Shown here piece by piece: positions 21,905-34,107 of a stretch of 64,000 bases of DNA. Under the pieces are notes generated by a model. That model did no database searches. It was not told the DNA's origin and was given only the letters and a program-made list of their open reading frames with translations. Position numbers and translations under genes: made by a program. The stretch covers positions 7,243,764 to 7,307,763 of the forward strand of contig CM055754.1 of NCBI GenBank assembly GCA_029465975.1, read 5' to 3'. Positions within the stretch are counted from its first letter, which is position 1, and every line of letters begins with the position of its first letter. The DNA is from Dallia pectoralis. Taxonomy: Eukaryota; Chordata; Actinopteri; Esociformes; Umbridae.

Positions 21905-22015
21905 CAGAACCACAGAGTGCTGCGATTCCATATCAATCGACTTGCCAACTGGGCCGGGCTGCTACAACGACGTACTAAGAATTTCATCACATTACTTTTA
22001 CAGGACCAAGCAAGA
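21905..22015 (-). repeat. Dispersed repeat, copy A (partner at 34108-34220)
   Basis: On the minus strand CTGTAAAAGTAATGTGATGA through ATTGATATGGAATCGCAGCA aligns without gaps to 34108-34220, at roughly 65-70 percent by eye over 90-100 bp. Family unknown to me. Confidence 0.65.
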
Positions 22016-23580
22016 AATGTTAACGGACCGCATTGGGGAATTAAAATGAACAACCGGGTGTCTATTAATTGATTAAGCAAATTAACCGTTTCAGGTATTG
22101 GCTGGATTGGAACAGAAAGAAAGTAATTTAGTCCCAAACTTCATGGTAATACCAGAGGGCTGGAAAAGGAAAGACAGGAGAAAATGAACGGTACGACCAA
22201 ATCAAACAAGCTGCAGCATGAATGGACGGAGGACGGAGGAAAGCAATATGCTCATGAATTGTACTCGTTAGAAGAAAAGAAGAAAACATGGATGAGTGGC
22301 TTTGGGGAAATTTTGTCAAAGCTGTTAACCAAACAAACAGGGTATACAGCTAGACTGGCCAGGAAAATTGCTGAAACAGACAGATTGAGCTGGCACTTAG
22401 GGGACATGAAACAGAGAAATTAAGAATTGTATTCTGTATAATAAACAAAGTGCAGATGGACTGCCATCTCCAGTGTGTATTCAGTAAAAATAGTTAAGCT
22501 ATAGACATTCCAGGTAGCAAAAATCCACTCCTTTATTATCTAATCACTATTGTTTTTGAGTCGACAGTAAATTCAATAGCTAATAGGTGCTTTCTCTTGA
22601 TTGCTTTTTAATTAACAAACAATTATGGAACTTAATATTCTTGTTACAGGGTCATTAAATGGTTTGACCACATTCAGGAATGTATCAGAGCATAATGTCA
22701 AAAAACTATCAGTCATTAGTAAATAGGCAATGTAAAATGAATGTGAAAAATTGCTAATCTAAACAATTCAAACTAAAGTAAAATGTGTTTGTTAGATTCT
22801 ACATTATGTAGGATTAGTAGGCTACTAATTCTTAGTGTTTTCATTTACTTATTGAAAGTAAAACAACTTAGAGCATTCTGCTGGCAATCATTTGCAGATC
22901 GATTTTGTAATTGTGGAAATTCTGTACTATTTCTATTCGAATGAACACTTCACTAGACGGCTAGACTGCTGATAGAAGTCCTTTAGATTGTGACGCCACA
23001 GATATAAAAGCAGCCTACCAAGGTTGGACACCTGGCATAACAGGAGCTCCCTCACATGCAATTACTTGTTAGGCAACAAACATCAGTTCAGCTGGCAGAA
23101 TGCATCTAGCCTTTAAACATGAAAGGTGGCAAGCCTGCAGACAATTTGGATTTTTAGATGAATCTGTTATTAACCTTTATTTATGGTTACTTCTGTTTAG
23201 GCAAGACATCTGTGTTATTTTTCCAAACATTTTTAACACAATCGGAAGTTGTCTAGTCGTTGATAGCTATCAATCTAGTAATATTTTTCCGTCAACCTGC
23301 CATTCTGTAGTTTTTTTCTATACTATTTTGTGTACTATAGTATACAGCTATTGACTGCAATCAATATTTCATGTTTCTTGTTGAGCTGAATCTATGCTTG
23401 TCACTGCCAGTATTATTCATTCTTGCCTTGTATTTAACCTTTTAGCAACACCTCTGCTACACAGCCAATCAGGAGCCTTGACTCTATCGAGACATGCACA
23501 CTTATGGAGTTTTTAAAATGCCTTGCATTACATTGTCACTAAACATTCAATTAATTCAAAACATAAACAATTATAATGCC

Positions 23581-23584
<4 letters not shown>
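22016..23584. other. Intergenic sequence, nothing recognised
   Basis: AT-rich unique sequence. Frames up to 84 codons without motifs. Confidence 0.5.

Positions 23585-23659
<75 letters not shown>
23585..23659. repeat. (AT)n microsatellite, about 37 dinucleotides
   Basis: Pure AT alternation for about 75 bp. The Ile-Tyr open frames across it are artefacts of the repeat. Confidence 0.97.
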
Positions 23660-23660
<1 letters not shown>

Positions 23661-24545
23661 CTAGTTCCAACAGTGATGCCTTTCCTAGCAGAAAACAGTT
23701 TTTGTGAATGAATGATAATTCTAGCTGGGACCTCACTCTGCCGCAATACATTAACAATTGTCATCCATCATGATACTAATTTGAATAAAATACTTTTACG
23801 CAACATGTTCTAAAGGAACATATAATCATTACAAAATACTCTGCTCTCCTTTAAGCAATTGACACTACATGCATCTGCGTTATATACTGTGCAACACATT
23901 ATTATTTTAGTATTTATTGAGATGTGTTGACCACTTATGTGTGCACGGACAACCTTCGGCATTTCTCCCCGGTGTGATTGCATATTAAGGCCGTCTAAAA
24001 GGAACTGAGATGTAGTGACTAAAAACCTGTAGACCTGTATATTCGCATAAACTTGAATGAGTAATGGTTGGCATTACCGCTACATTGTAGAATCGGCTCT
24101 AATGTTTCATCTAGTGTTCGTTTGGCGCTTTCACCTGTAAACTTGTAATCGGAGTTGCGGTCACGATATTGTCAGCGGGTAATGTTTGTTCAACATGAAT
24201 TGTGTCTAAGTGCTCCATCTGGGAAATTATATGAACTTTTGAGTTCAATGGAAATGTCATCAGAAGAACTGGGCACGATAAAGAAAGCTCCTGGAAAGAG
24301 AAAGACGGGTGGCGGGAAACAACCCACGAGGATGAAAGTGGGATTGAAATGGAGAGCAGAAGAGCAAAGGTGAGGTGCTGACTGACTCCAGACAACCTAC
24401 AACTTAGACACATTTAAAAATGATGGTAAAAATATGCAGCCAGCTCCAGGACTGGCAAATTGTTGCTCACAGTGCTTATGTAACAATAGACTATAAATAT
24501 GTTGAAAATTGATTATTGCTATACATTTTTTATATTTTTTATCAT
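23660..24545. other. Intergenic sequence, nothing recognised
   Basis: No array, transposon end or convincing frame. The paired 100-codon minus and 72-codon plus frames near 24111-24413 lack motifs. Confidence 0.5.
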
Positions 24546-24757
24546 AATATAAACACAATTTTTTATTTGACCTTTATTTAACCTGGTACGTCGATTGAGC
24601 GCTTCTCATTTGCCACGACGACCTGGGGAGAAGCCAGGACATCATACATACGAAGCGTGCACTCTACCACTGAGATACTAACCCCTCCAATTGGAACCCA
24701 GGACATCATACATACGAAGCGTGCACTCTACCACTGAGCTAACCAACTGCCCCAAAG
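24546..24757 (-). mobile_element. tRNA-Ala-like SINE with duplicated head
   Basis: On the minus strand GGGGCAGTTGGTTAGCTCAG (from 24754) continues TGGTAGAGTGCACGCTTCGT, ATGTATGATGTCCTGGGTTC. This closely resembles tRNA-Ala (A box TAGCTCAGTGGTAGAG, decayed B box GGGTTCCAATT). The head is repeated 64 bp on (24698-24738 equals 24634-24674). It is followed by a tail CCAGGTCGTCGTGGCAAATG ... GGTTAAATAAAGGTCAAATA, which I know from fish SINEs. The CGC/TGC anticodon position reads CGT. Not a functional tRNA. Confidence 0.75.
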
Positions 24758-24829
24758 AAATACCATCTGAAAGTATGTCTGGATGCCAGAAAGCATTTGA
24801 GTGACCCAGCTGCGATGGGAAAATGTTTT
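24758..24829. other. Spacer between SINE and LINE tail
   Basis: Short unassigned sequence. Confidence 0.5.
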
Positions 24830-25345
24830 GCATTCACATACGAGCCGCATCAAACTTTTTGACCGTACCATGAGTGTCCAGGGGTTACCCTGTTCAGGGC
24901 CACAGTTTCACAGTAAAGGAGGACCCGTGCCTGCTGGCCCCGCTGTGGGACCAATCACCCCTGGAAACATGTGTTGGATCCATCCTGGGGCCCCCTGGTT
25001 GTGTTACAGGCTGAGCAGCTGATGCTAACTGACAGGTCCAGCCTCCAATCTGCCAAACCCTCAACCATCCCGGTTGTCCCTTTCTGATTATATTTGACCT
25101 GGACTATTCTATTTTTAAAGACTTCTTGCACTTAAAAATGCATTTAAATAACTATTATACTAAACTATCATATGTTCACCCAGCACAACCAGAAGAGGAC
25201 TGGCCATCCCTCAGCGCCTGGTTCCTCTCTAGGTTTCTTCCTAAATTTGACCTTCAGATAGTTTTTTCTAGCCGCCGTGTATCAACTTGTTCAATTTGTC
25301 GATGAGCGCTGTCGGATTCAGGCTGGGTGTTTGTAAAAGCACTGT
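24830..25345 (+). mobile_element. LINE 3'-end relic (L2-like tail), copy 1
   Basis: TTTGACCTGGACTATTCTAT, then TCACCCAGCACAACCAGAAG AGGACTGGCCATCCCTCAG, then GGTTTCTTCCTAAATTTGAC, then GTAAAAGCACTGTGTGACAA. This order recurs at 32440-32720 and matches a 3' UTR abundant in salmonids and pike (from memory). No coding part survives. Both copies end near the TGTGACAAC block. Confidence 0.65.
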
Positions 25346-28300
25346 GTGACAACATTGTTTTATTTTATCAAAACAGCGTATTTTATATTTTTTAAAGGCT
25401 TGAGTACTCTTGAATTTAGGTGTGCCAGGTAGAAGGGCCTACCAGAGGAAGATTGTTTATTTTTTGGTGTCATTATAAACGACTTGAAAATGACTTGTGA
25501 CAATGCCTTTGAAATAAGACCATTTCCAGAACTGAGGAACACAAAATAATCTCTATTTCTTGGATTCACTCGGCCACAAGCTTTAGTGTTGCTCGGTTAG
25601 TTCATCAATGGAAATGTCGATTCACAAGACTCGTCTAGCTTTGACAATTCCAGGACGGCACCCAAATACTCAATGTGTCCTCTTTCAAATATGCAAACAA
25701 AAAAGTGTATAGCATTTAATGAAAAGGAAAGGAATGTTGTATGCTAAATGTTGTCAGTCTGTCAATGGTCCAGCTGTGAACAGCACAGGAACCAAAAAAG
25801 GCCTTGACAAGAATAATTTAAGCGTTGTCTCCAGGAATGGTGATAAGCAAGGGAATTCTCCTACATACAAATAGAGCTTCTCAACATGATGGTTTGACTA
25901 CCTCATGTTGAACTGATAGTCATCTTATCACAGCTAAGGCTGAGTAAATAATCAACGGTTTAAAGGGAAAGTCCTGAGATGATTCAGAAACACGTGGAGT
26001 GTCGCAGTTTGTTACTGAACAAGCACAAAATCACAAATGTCAGACTCGATTGTTAAAATGTTTCATTGAATGTAATTTAAAAAATGAAATCAAGGCAAAT
26101 GTGTCTTGTAGAAGACATCCTGTGCTTTGATATCAGGAGTGACCTTGAAAAATGAATCTTTCTTGTTTTTCTAAAATTGCAGCTAAGCACAAGCTGAAGA
26201 TAAACAACGTTGTTATTATCTTGTTCGTTTGGATGATTTTCCGATTGTGTCTAGTAATTGAACATCTCAGGAACACTATAGTGAGTTTAAAAAGCAGGGT
26301 TATATTTGTCTAGCCATAAACAACTTCTAAGTTATTACATCTAATTTATACATTTCCTTCTCACTGGACCCCAGGACTTTTTGTATGTGTAGTTTGCCGG
26401 TTTCAAGCAAAACTGTAGAAGACCAGTTCCAGACTGAGGCAGAGAATTTCACTCAGAATAGTTGAGGGCCAATCAGACATAGACCTGACAGATGATAAGG
26501 ACCCGGGGTCAGTAAATACGGAACAGGAACATGATGAAAGCTCCGTAGATGAGGGGTCATCTGAGAACGGAGTTGATGCACTGACTCTCATATCATCTCC
26601 CTGTGGGCCAGAAGTGTCATGCAAGATTTTCTGACTTCCTGCGAAATACACATAGCGATAACCTTTTAACGTTAATTAATAATTTACTCTACTGGTGTCT
26701 GCGTTAGAGGAATACAGAATGTGTTCATGGCATCCGACATTAGTGCCAAACTACTCCAACTTTGACCGTCCAGATTGCATTGTTCAAGTACTTTTGGTCT
26801 TTATCAAGTTGTTCTCTGCTAACTGATTGTGGCAAAAAGAGATTCCAAAATCAAAAGATTGTTTCAATTAGATTTTTCTATGAGCGTTTTCCGGGGGAAC
26901 CACCTGTCCTGTGTAGATGGCCAGCGGTTGGGACAAGACTTCTGTTTGAGTCCAAACTAGACCCATAATGTAATCATTATGAAACCCTCCTAAATTCCTC
27001 TGTAATGGTTTCACTTGAACCTGTTTAGTTGTGGAGGGAAGCAAGGGCCAAGAGAGACTGCAGACAATGACCATCATAGTCAACTCCTCAATTTACTATC
27101 AATCATTTTATTTGACATTCATCATGTTAAAAAGTACAGTAACATCACAATACCCTAGCATACTGGAGGACAAAAATATGATACAAAAACTAACAAAAAG
27201 GAACCTTAAATGGGCCCTGACTGAAACTTACTCAGTTCTCATGCTATGACCAGCAAACATTGTAAGCTGAGTAACCTGACTATGGGTTAATTAACTCCTT
27301 TCCCCGTGACCAGCCTTCCTCCTGGCTAAGCTAAACCACCTGCTTAAATAGTAGCTCGCCACACCTACTATTTTGGACTCAAGTCTTACGTTCATAGGGG
27401 TGTTTTCCGCCCTCTCCGTAATCAGGTTAGTCAAACGTAGCATATTACCAAACACATCTGCCTATACATGGCAGGTGTACGATAGACACAAGTAAATGAC
27501 AATACCGCCGGCACAATAGTATGGTGAGCAGGCGTGATGTATTAGTGTCTTGTATGTCTGGATGTGTATGGCCACTACATGTGCTCCCTCCAATTTAAGC
27601 CAGCCATTACATGTTTTTGTTGTCCACTAGGGTGGTAATACAATAAAATATATGTTCATCGCTTGGTTATGTTTTTATGGGTGTTTTGGTTTCATTATGG
27701 GTGAAATCACTGTGTGGACAAAGTCTGGGATGTTGACATCAAAGCAATCCACAGATAAAGAACATTGCTGTTTTCAGAGCTTGAACAATGGACTCAGTCA
27801 GATCGACTTCCTCATAAAATTATGCGAAAAGGGTCTGTTCAACACCTACAACGCAATTTCATACTGGCTAGCAAGAGATCAGTTATTCTGTAATTTACAT
27901 CATTAGCATTCATTAACCCTAAATTATAATCTCTGCAATTGTTTTAACCAGAGACCAGATCAAATAGGTTTAAGATGTTCAGGCTATCCAATGTAAAACG
28001 GTTAAAAGTTTGTCTGTGTTTATCTATATCTATATTTATTAACATTTAATCTAGTAGCATTAAATAAATAACCCTTTTTATCTCTAGGACATATCAAGGC
28101 AGATGGATAAAACCAACCTTCTCTCACATTTAGGTTGCACTGAACCTTTCATTGGGTGCTGGTGTGATAGGTCAGAAGTATTTAACTCAGGAACCTGAGT
28201 TCTGGAAATATTGCAGTCGTTTCTCCGCCTGCCAGATGGCGGCTCACCATCACCCTGTCTGAAGGCTGCCGTGACTGGGACCTGATGCTCCCATCATGCT

Positions 28301-30805
28301 CCCCCCCAGGCCTCCATCGGGATCACACCTTTTGAGCAAGTTCGCAAAAGGCAGGGGCGAATTGAACGAGTCGTCCCCCTGATCCCCAAGCACATGGAGG
28401 CTTAGTGCCCCAGGCAACCAACCTACAACGGGCACCTCCCTTTCACAAGTTCCTGGAAATGTCAACTGTCGCAGTGAACTGGAAATTCCTGGACCTCTGG
28501 CTCTATGCAGGTCGGAAAAGGACTGGAATTTGTAGGATAAAGTACAAAAGGCCAGTAAATATATTGAACAAAACAAACTTATCATGAAACAATTTTAAGG
28601 AACCAAATGACAGTTCTCTTAAGTGGTTCAATCAATTGAAATGACTGAACTATGCACTTAACCAACATAAAAAGTAACGTCATACGAGAAGCCCAGTGCA
28701 ACCACACCCAGTGACTTAAGTAGCCCCGCTAATTAACAAACTCAAGCCAGGTGTGCATAATCAACTCAAACCAACCTGTAGGCGAAGGTGAGAACAACAC
28801 AAAAAGAACGAAAAGGGGATGACTAGTCCTACTAGTCGTCACAGCAACAGCAAACAGAACAGCTACCATACGACTGACTCTGCAGATACCCATGACTTTT
28901 TTTATCTGTCTAATCACAGACGTAGGCTGCAGAATCCATAATACGTTATTTTATTACCTCATGCTGCACTGAGTGGTTGTAGAAAAAGGTACCTTTTGCT
29001 TCATTCAATATTTTTATTTTGATCAAATGTTTTTACTTTAGTGACTAGCTACCCAATTAAAGGAACATTGTTTTTAATGCTGTTAGTTGGTTAGCTTTCA
29101 TTTAGTACAATGATCTGGCTGGCTAAAGGAAGGACTGGATGCAATCAATGTGTTCGTTTACACACTAAACAGCCTTTCATTTGTGGCCAAGACATGACTC
29201 GTTTTCCTTTGCTTATGTCAAAAGACGACGAATAGTATTGAAGGGGTGATATCAGAGTATCTTAGCATAACGAGGTACTCCAAACTCAATTCTGGGTCCT
29301 TTGGTGTTCACATATTGTGCATACTAAATTACATGCCCTGGAAATTCGTAACTTCCCTCTTTTAATTATCTTGGGATTTGACTTGATGACAAGGTTTTGT
29401 TTAAAACACACATTTATGATTTAGTTTCAGACATCCTAGAGGCTTGAATTTGCTCACTCCCATTCAGCATGCTTTCACATCATTAAGCTTTGCTCCCACG
29501 GATCTCTCTGAGGAGCTTTTTGCAATACACTCCAGACACACCTGGCTAAATTGATGAGTAATGCATTCATTTGGCTAAATTGAGACAACGAACGGGCAAC
29601 AAAACCGATGCCCGTGAATAGAATTCCAGTAGAGGAAAAACAATCGTTCTATATTGGCCTTTGGGGAGCCAGACTTCTATGGGAGTGACCTTGGACAATG
29701 GTTTCTAATATTCATGTGGAAAAAAACATCACGGGCAGCACATCTTTCTGGTGCATTTGTCATTATAAAATCAGCGGTGACTTTAAAGGATCCAATTTGG
29801 TTTGCTAATCAATTTAGATAAATAACGAAGTCAAATTCGATCAATAGAGAAATCCTTCAAACAGTTTCGTGAGCCTCAATACAAATGTTATTCCCGCCGT
29901 ATTATCACCTAATTTTGTAAAACAGCTACGTTTTGTAGTTGAGTGGATTTATTGTGTACACCACTTTTGGCAGAAGGTGGACAATATTAACCTGAAATTG
30001 TGAAATATAGTTTTGTTTTATAACCTAAAGCCAGACCTCCAAATTGTTTCAGAATGGAGACAGAATTGAACAGAAAGTGAGGGGAGATATTTGATAAGGA
30101 TGCTGACTCTGCCCTGTTCACCCACTCTGTCTGCTTTCTACACATTGTATCCCTCTATTGCAATCTCGGTGTCCAAGAAGCGAATCAGGTAACTACGTTT
30201 TAGAGAGAATGAAAGTGTCTGGATTCATCTGAGGAACACAGATTTTGAACCCAACCCGACAGCGCGGAGGGTCGTTGTGTGCTGTAGTAATATCACGTGT
30301 GGTGTATTCGAACCCATTGTGGATTCCTCCTATTCAACCCTCCTATTTCATTGAGAACATGTCATGTTTTAAATAATGGGAGTAGGCGTATAATAATCTG
30401 AACAACACTTTTCCAAGGGTCCATATATCACTACGATATTGAATTCCTGAAAAATATTCTATTGATTGAGGGTGCGCTTAAAAAATAAATAATCAGGAGA
30501 CCGCTTACATTTCATAAAAACGATTTTTGTCGTACATGTAAAGGTGAACAGGATGATTATGTTGCCCTTTGGTTCCAAGAAGTTGTCAACCTTGTCACCT
30601 ATTTAACTAATAAGCATTTAAACAGCATGTGTATCTCAGTTGGGACCAGGGGCATTACCATGTTAGAGACATTTGGGGTTGAGGGCGCTGTCAATATGGG
30701 GGAGAATTAAGTGGGTAGACAAAATTTACGGTATAGAAATATACTGGTATGAACTGTGGTGGGGATTTTTTTTTACTAAACTACGGTGGGGCTAATCTAT
30801 ACAGT
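25346..30805. other. Long unique AT-rich region, no gene identified
   Basis: About 5.5 kb without a recognisable transposon, array or gene. A Ser/Asp-rich minus frame at 26403-26651 follows a fair splice acceptor and is discussed as a finding. The 111-codon minus frame at 28250-28585 shows no motif. Confidence 0.5.
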
Positions 30806-30875
30806 CGTCAGGCTCGTTGACCTAGTCGCTAGATTTTGGAACTTTTCACGTTCCCTGGCGACAGAAAAAATGGAA
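30806..30875. mobile_element. Scrap related to the GTCGCTA repeat
   Basis: CCTAGTCGCTAGATTTTGGA and CCTGGCGACAGAAAAAATGG share the AGTCGCTAGATTT word with the insertion at 31438-31558. The similarity is short, so this is tentative. Confidence 0.35.
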
Positions 30876-31359
30876 TATAGAAAGCGACAAAACGTGTCCT
30901 ATTAATTCAGTCAAGTTTACAGTAAAATCTGCTATGCAATTGCCATGCCAGCTTTATCCCATTGAGGTAAATTAGAATGTTAGTAGTTTTTTTTAACATG
31001 CTTTCAATCAGACAGCTGTGTGTGCTAGTTAATAGCTATGGTTAGCTAAATTGATTTAAGCTTGTAAGTTATTTACCTTTGGCTGACAAATAATACAATG
31101 TCGTCGCTTCAATTATGCAAACTCAACTGTCCGGTATCATACATGCTAGCTAGTACTACTTTGTTTTGTAAGGCAAGCAGAGTACCATTGGAAAAGGATA
31201 CATTTACATTGTAATGAAAGCCCATTACTCCGCTAAAATAAAACATTATGATTATGATGTAATTGCTACAAGCACTGCAGAACAAACTTGACATTTTGCT
31301 AATTTGTCAGGGGTTAGCTGTTTTGAAAGGTAACAGTAATGTATTGATTTTTTTATATT
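30876..31359. other. Intergenic sequence, nothing recognised
   Basis: AT-rich with many TAGCTA words. No supportable feature. Confidence 0.5.
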
Positions 31360-31437
31360 TGGTACCTTTGTCCTGGAGGCCTCCCCCCGTCAACATAGTG
31401 GAGTCCTTTCGCTTCCTGGGCAACACCATCGCCCAAG
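31360..31437 (+). mobile_element. Rex1-like LINE, RT C-terminal part before nested insertion
   Basis: Translates about 'VNIVESFRFLGNTIAQ', the same block as 12171-12222. It stops at CGCCCAAG, where an unrelated 121-bp segment begins. The LINE resumes at 31559. Confidence 0.85.
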
Positions 31438-31558
31438 TCTCCAATAACATCAGAAAAGGTAGCTAGATTTGTCGCTAGTCGCTTTTCTGACAATTTGTGG
31501 CTAGAGGGGTCTGAAAACTCGCTAAATATAGCGACAAAGTCGCTAAGTTGGCAACACT
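31438..31558. mobile_element. 121-bp insertion nested in the LINE
   Basis: It interrupts CGCCCAAG|ACCTCAAGTGG. Its sequence is built on GTCGCTA words (GATTTGTCGCTAGTCGCTTT) and holds a hairpin TAGCGAC-AAA-GTCGCTA at 31529-31545, ending GTTGGCAACACT. I recognise the word family as a small repeat common in fish but cannot name it. No clear target duplication. Confidence 0.75.
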
Positions 31559-31952
31559 GACCCCAAGTGGGAGATGAAAATCCCGTCTCTCACTAAGAAA
31601 GCACAACAAAGACTGTACTGCCTGCATCAGCTCAACGGACGCAGAACGGACCATTGGTTGTAAGCTGCCTTCCCTCAACAAACTGTTCAAACGCGATGTC
31701 ACTGAATCGGGCAGCAAAGATTGAGGCAGACCCCTCCCATCCAGGTAACAGACTATTCAGAACTCTCCCGCTGGCAGACGGCTGCAAGAACAGCTTCTTC
31801 CCCACAGTGGTGAGTCTAAGGAATATGCTTTAGCACTCGACAGCTTATAGAATTCTACACATAGGATGTGTGTTCTAAATGCTGCAGCTTTTGGTCAAAA
31901 ATAATTCCTTGTGTGTGTAAACAGACTTGGCAAATAAACCATACACTGATTC
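31559..31952 (+). mobile_element. Rex1-like LINE 3' end after nested insertion
   Basis: Resumes at GACCCCAAGTGGGAG, then 'SLTKKAQQRLYCLHQL', an internal gap, then 'RAAKIEADPSHPG', then CGGCTGCAAGAACAGCTTCT, and ends GTGTAAACAGACTTGGCAAA, TAAACC...CTGATTCTGATTA. The order and tail match 9455-9985. The minus frame 31475-31717 is its antisense. Confidence 0.85.
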
Positions 31953-32092
31953 TGATTAGTTAAACTTCAAAAGCCTGACACACAGTGATGAATTTAAGTG
32001 TACATTTATATATTGTGTCATAAACATTAGCAGCCCCCCTTTGCGAGAGGCATGGAGGATAATGATCACTAGTATAATCGGAAGAAGAGACC
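31953..32092. other. Spacer
   Basis: Short unassigned AT-rich segment between two LINE pieces. Confidence 0.5.
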
Positions 32093-32390
32093 TCATTTAT
32101 GGCAGTACAATTTATCAGGCTTCAGCCAGGTTTCACACAGGCCAATTATATCCAGTTTATGATGAGTGATTAATTTATTTACTGCAATTGCCTTTGAAGC
32201 AAGGCAAATTGAATATATGACAGAATATAATTCAACCTGGGAAGTAGACAGCCCACAGGTTAAACAGTAGCATGCAGGAGCTGACAGCAAAACCTGGAGG
32301 CCCAGAGCAGATGCAATAATGTGAGTGAAAATAGCTTGCCTAAATCGATGGATTAAGACTGTTGATGATTCGTTGTGATCCACATCCTTT
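32093..32390 (-). mobile_element. LINE endonuclease N-terminal fragment
   Basis: The minus-strand frame ends '...SICLASKAIAVNKLI' and 'THHKLDIIGLCETWLKPD'. The word (D)(I/V)..L(C/T)ETWL is the first conserved block of the apurinic-type endonuclease of CR1/L2 LINEs, including its catalytic Glu. The rest of the endonuclease and the RT are absent. Antisense words such as CAGCCAGGTTTCACACAGGC are common in fish repeats. It belongs to a different part of the ORF from the other relics here. Confidence 0.7.
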
Positions 32391-32439
32391 ACAGAGGCCC
32401 ATGAAAAAGATCTGGTCGCGTCAACCCAATGTTTGGACC

Positions 32440-32720
32440 CAGGATTTGAGATTTGACCTGGACCATTTTATAAGAATCTCAGCATTTAAATGTATTTAAT
32501 AATTATTAAACTTTTATGTCCACCCAGCACAGCCAGAAGAGAACCAGCCATCCCTCAGAGCCTGGTCCCTCTATATGTTTCTTCCTAAATTCGACCCATT
32601 AGATAGTTTTTCCTAGCCAATGTGTATCAACTGTTGGGTTTTGGCTGGATGTTTATCAAAGCACGTTGTGACAACTCTGTTGTAAAAAGGGCTTCATAAA
32701 ATTAATAGGATTGATTGACA
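32440..32720 (+). mobile_element. LINE 3'-end relic (L2-like tail), copy 2
   Basis: GATTTGACCTGGACCATTTT, CCACCCAGCACAGCCAGAAG, ATCCCTCAGAGCCTGGTCCC, TTTCTTCCTAAATTCGACCC and GGCTGGATGTTTATCAAAGC, CGTTGTGACAAC then AAAAAGGGCTTCATAAAATT. Same order as 24830-25345 but better preserved at the 3' tip, ending in GATTGATTGA. Confidence 0.7.
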
Positions 32721-34107
32721 TAGGACCAGTATTGGTCTGCACACTTGTTTGTTTAAATGTTTAATCTCACGTTACAGAAACTAGGTTGTGATGTTTAAGT
32801 GCCACTGATATATATGATTAGCTATTCGAAGGATACAGCCAATAGTTGTTGAGCTGCTCCTCCCCTTCGATTTGTGATATCTCCCTGATGGATTATGTTG
32901 GGGTAAACACTAGAAGTTTATGTAATACCTGTCAGACTCAGGCTATATAAGTTTCATGGAGTTGAAGGCACTATATGGAAAACCTATTTTTCCCTCTTTT
33001 ATATAATGGCTTCACAATTTCTCTCACTTACTGCCTTCATTCCATTCTGCAATCCATATTTCATATGCCTACTTTGCTCCCAACCCGCCAGCCGTATTGG
33101 TTCAACTATTATCAGTTTAATCTTTTCCAAATGCTACTGTCTCTTATTATTGTATATTATTTAAATATGCCTCCTGCTGCAATTTAATGTTATTTTAATC
33201 TGTTTTCGCTTAAATGTTCTTTCCTCAGATTGTCCTCAGATATTAGAAACATATTTTTACAGGAAACCACTGAAAAAATGTAGAGTTTCGCCAAATTTCT
33301 CCAGAGTCAGGACATGACAGTTTGAACTGCTAGGGGCTAGTCTGAGAATATAGTGGCATTCATCAATTATGATTTCCTGTCTGTGTGCGTAAAACTGTTG
33401 TATGATCGTTCGTTAGATATAATTTTTTTATGTGTGTAAACATTCTTACTCCATTTAACATACATAGGTATAACATAAACTTCTAGTGCCCACCCCAACA
33501 TATTGTACGGCTGTGGCCAGGGACGCCGAATGTTTGTAAAAATCATTTACAGTACAGTTTAGGCCTGAGGAAAACATGCAATAATCTGTGTAATAATCAT
33601 TATCTTATTTACATATTATTTTCAAATGCTTGGCCTCTTCATTTATTCAGCTTTAGCTGGCGCACTCAAGGACATTTAGAGAGTTGTCCAAAACTCCACT
33701 CCAGCGTTGTCTTGGCTGTGTGTCTTTGGATCATTTTCATGCTGAAAGATTAATCTTCCATCCCGGTCTGAGGTCACGTGTGCTCTGGATAACATTTTAT
33801 TTATGGACCTCTCTGTATTTTGCTCGTTTCATTCTACACTGAAACCTGACTGGTCTCCGTAGCCTCATGCTGTCACCACCATGCCTCACGGTAGAAACTA
33901 TATTTGCCGGGTGATAAGGTGTTCATTTACCAGGACAGGAAGGAGAAAGGACAGCGACAACCTGCCAATTTGGTCACTAGGGGCAGATCCCACGTTTTGA
34001 ATGACAAAAATGCATTTATTTTCACTGACATTGTAAAAGTCTTCACATTTCAATGTTTTTAAAAAGCATTTTACAAATTTTATCAAAGTTTTGGGAGGGA
34101 GGGTCAG
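32721..34107. other. Intergenic sequence, nothing recognised
   Basis: AT-rich unique sequence with no convincing frame or repeat. Confidence 0.5.

Noticed and set aside
21439..22137. 232-codon minus-strand ORF as a gene
   Set aside because: No recognisable domain, and part of it lies in a dispersed repeat shared with 34108-34220. Retained only as a note.
24634..24757. Functional tRNA-Ala genes on the minus strand
   Set aside because: No intact B box or 3' acceptor half. The heads run into a SINE tail.
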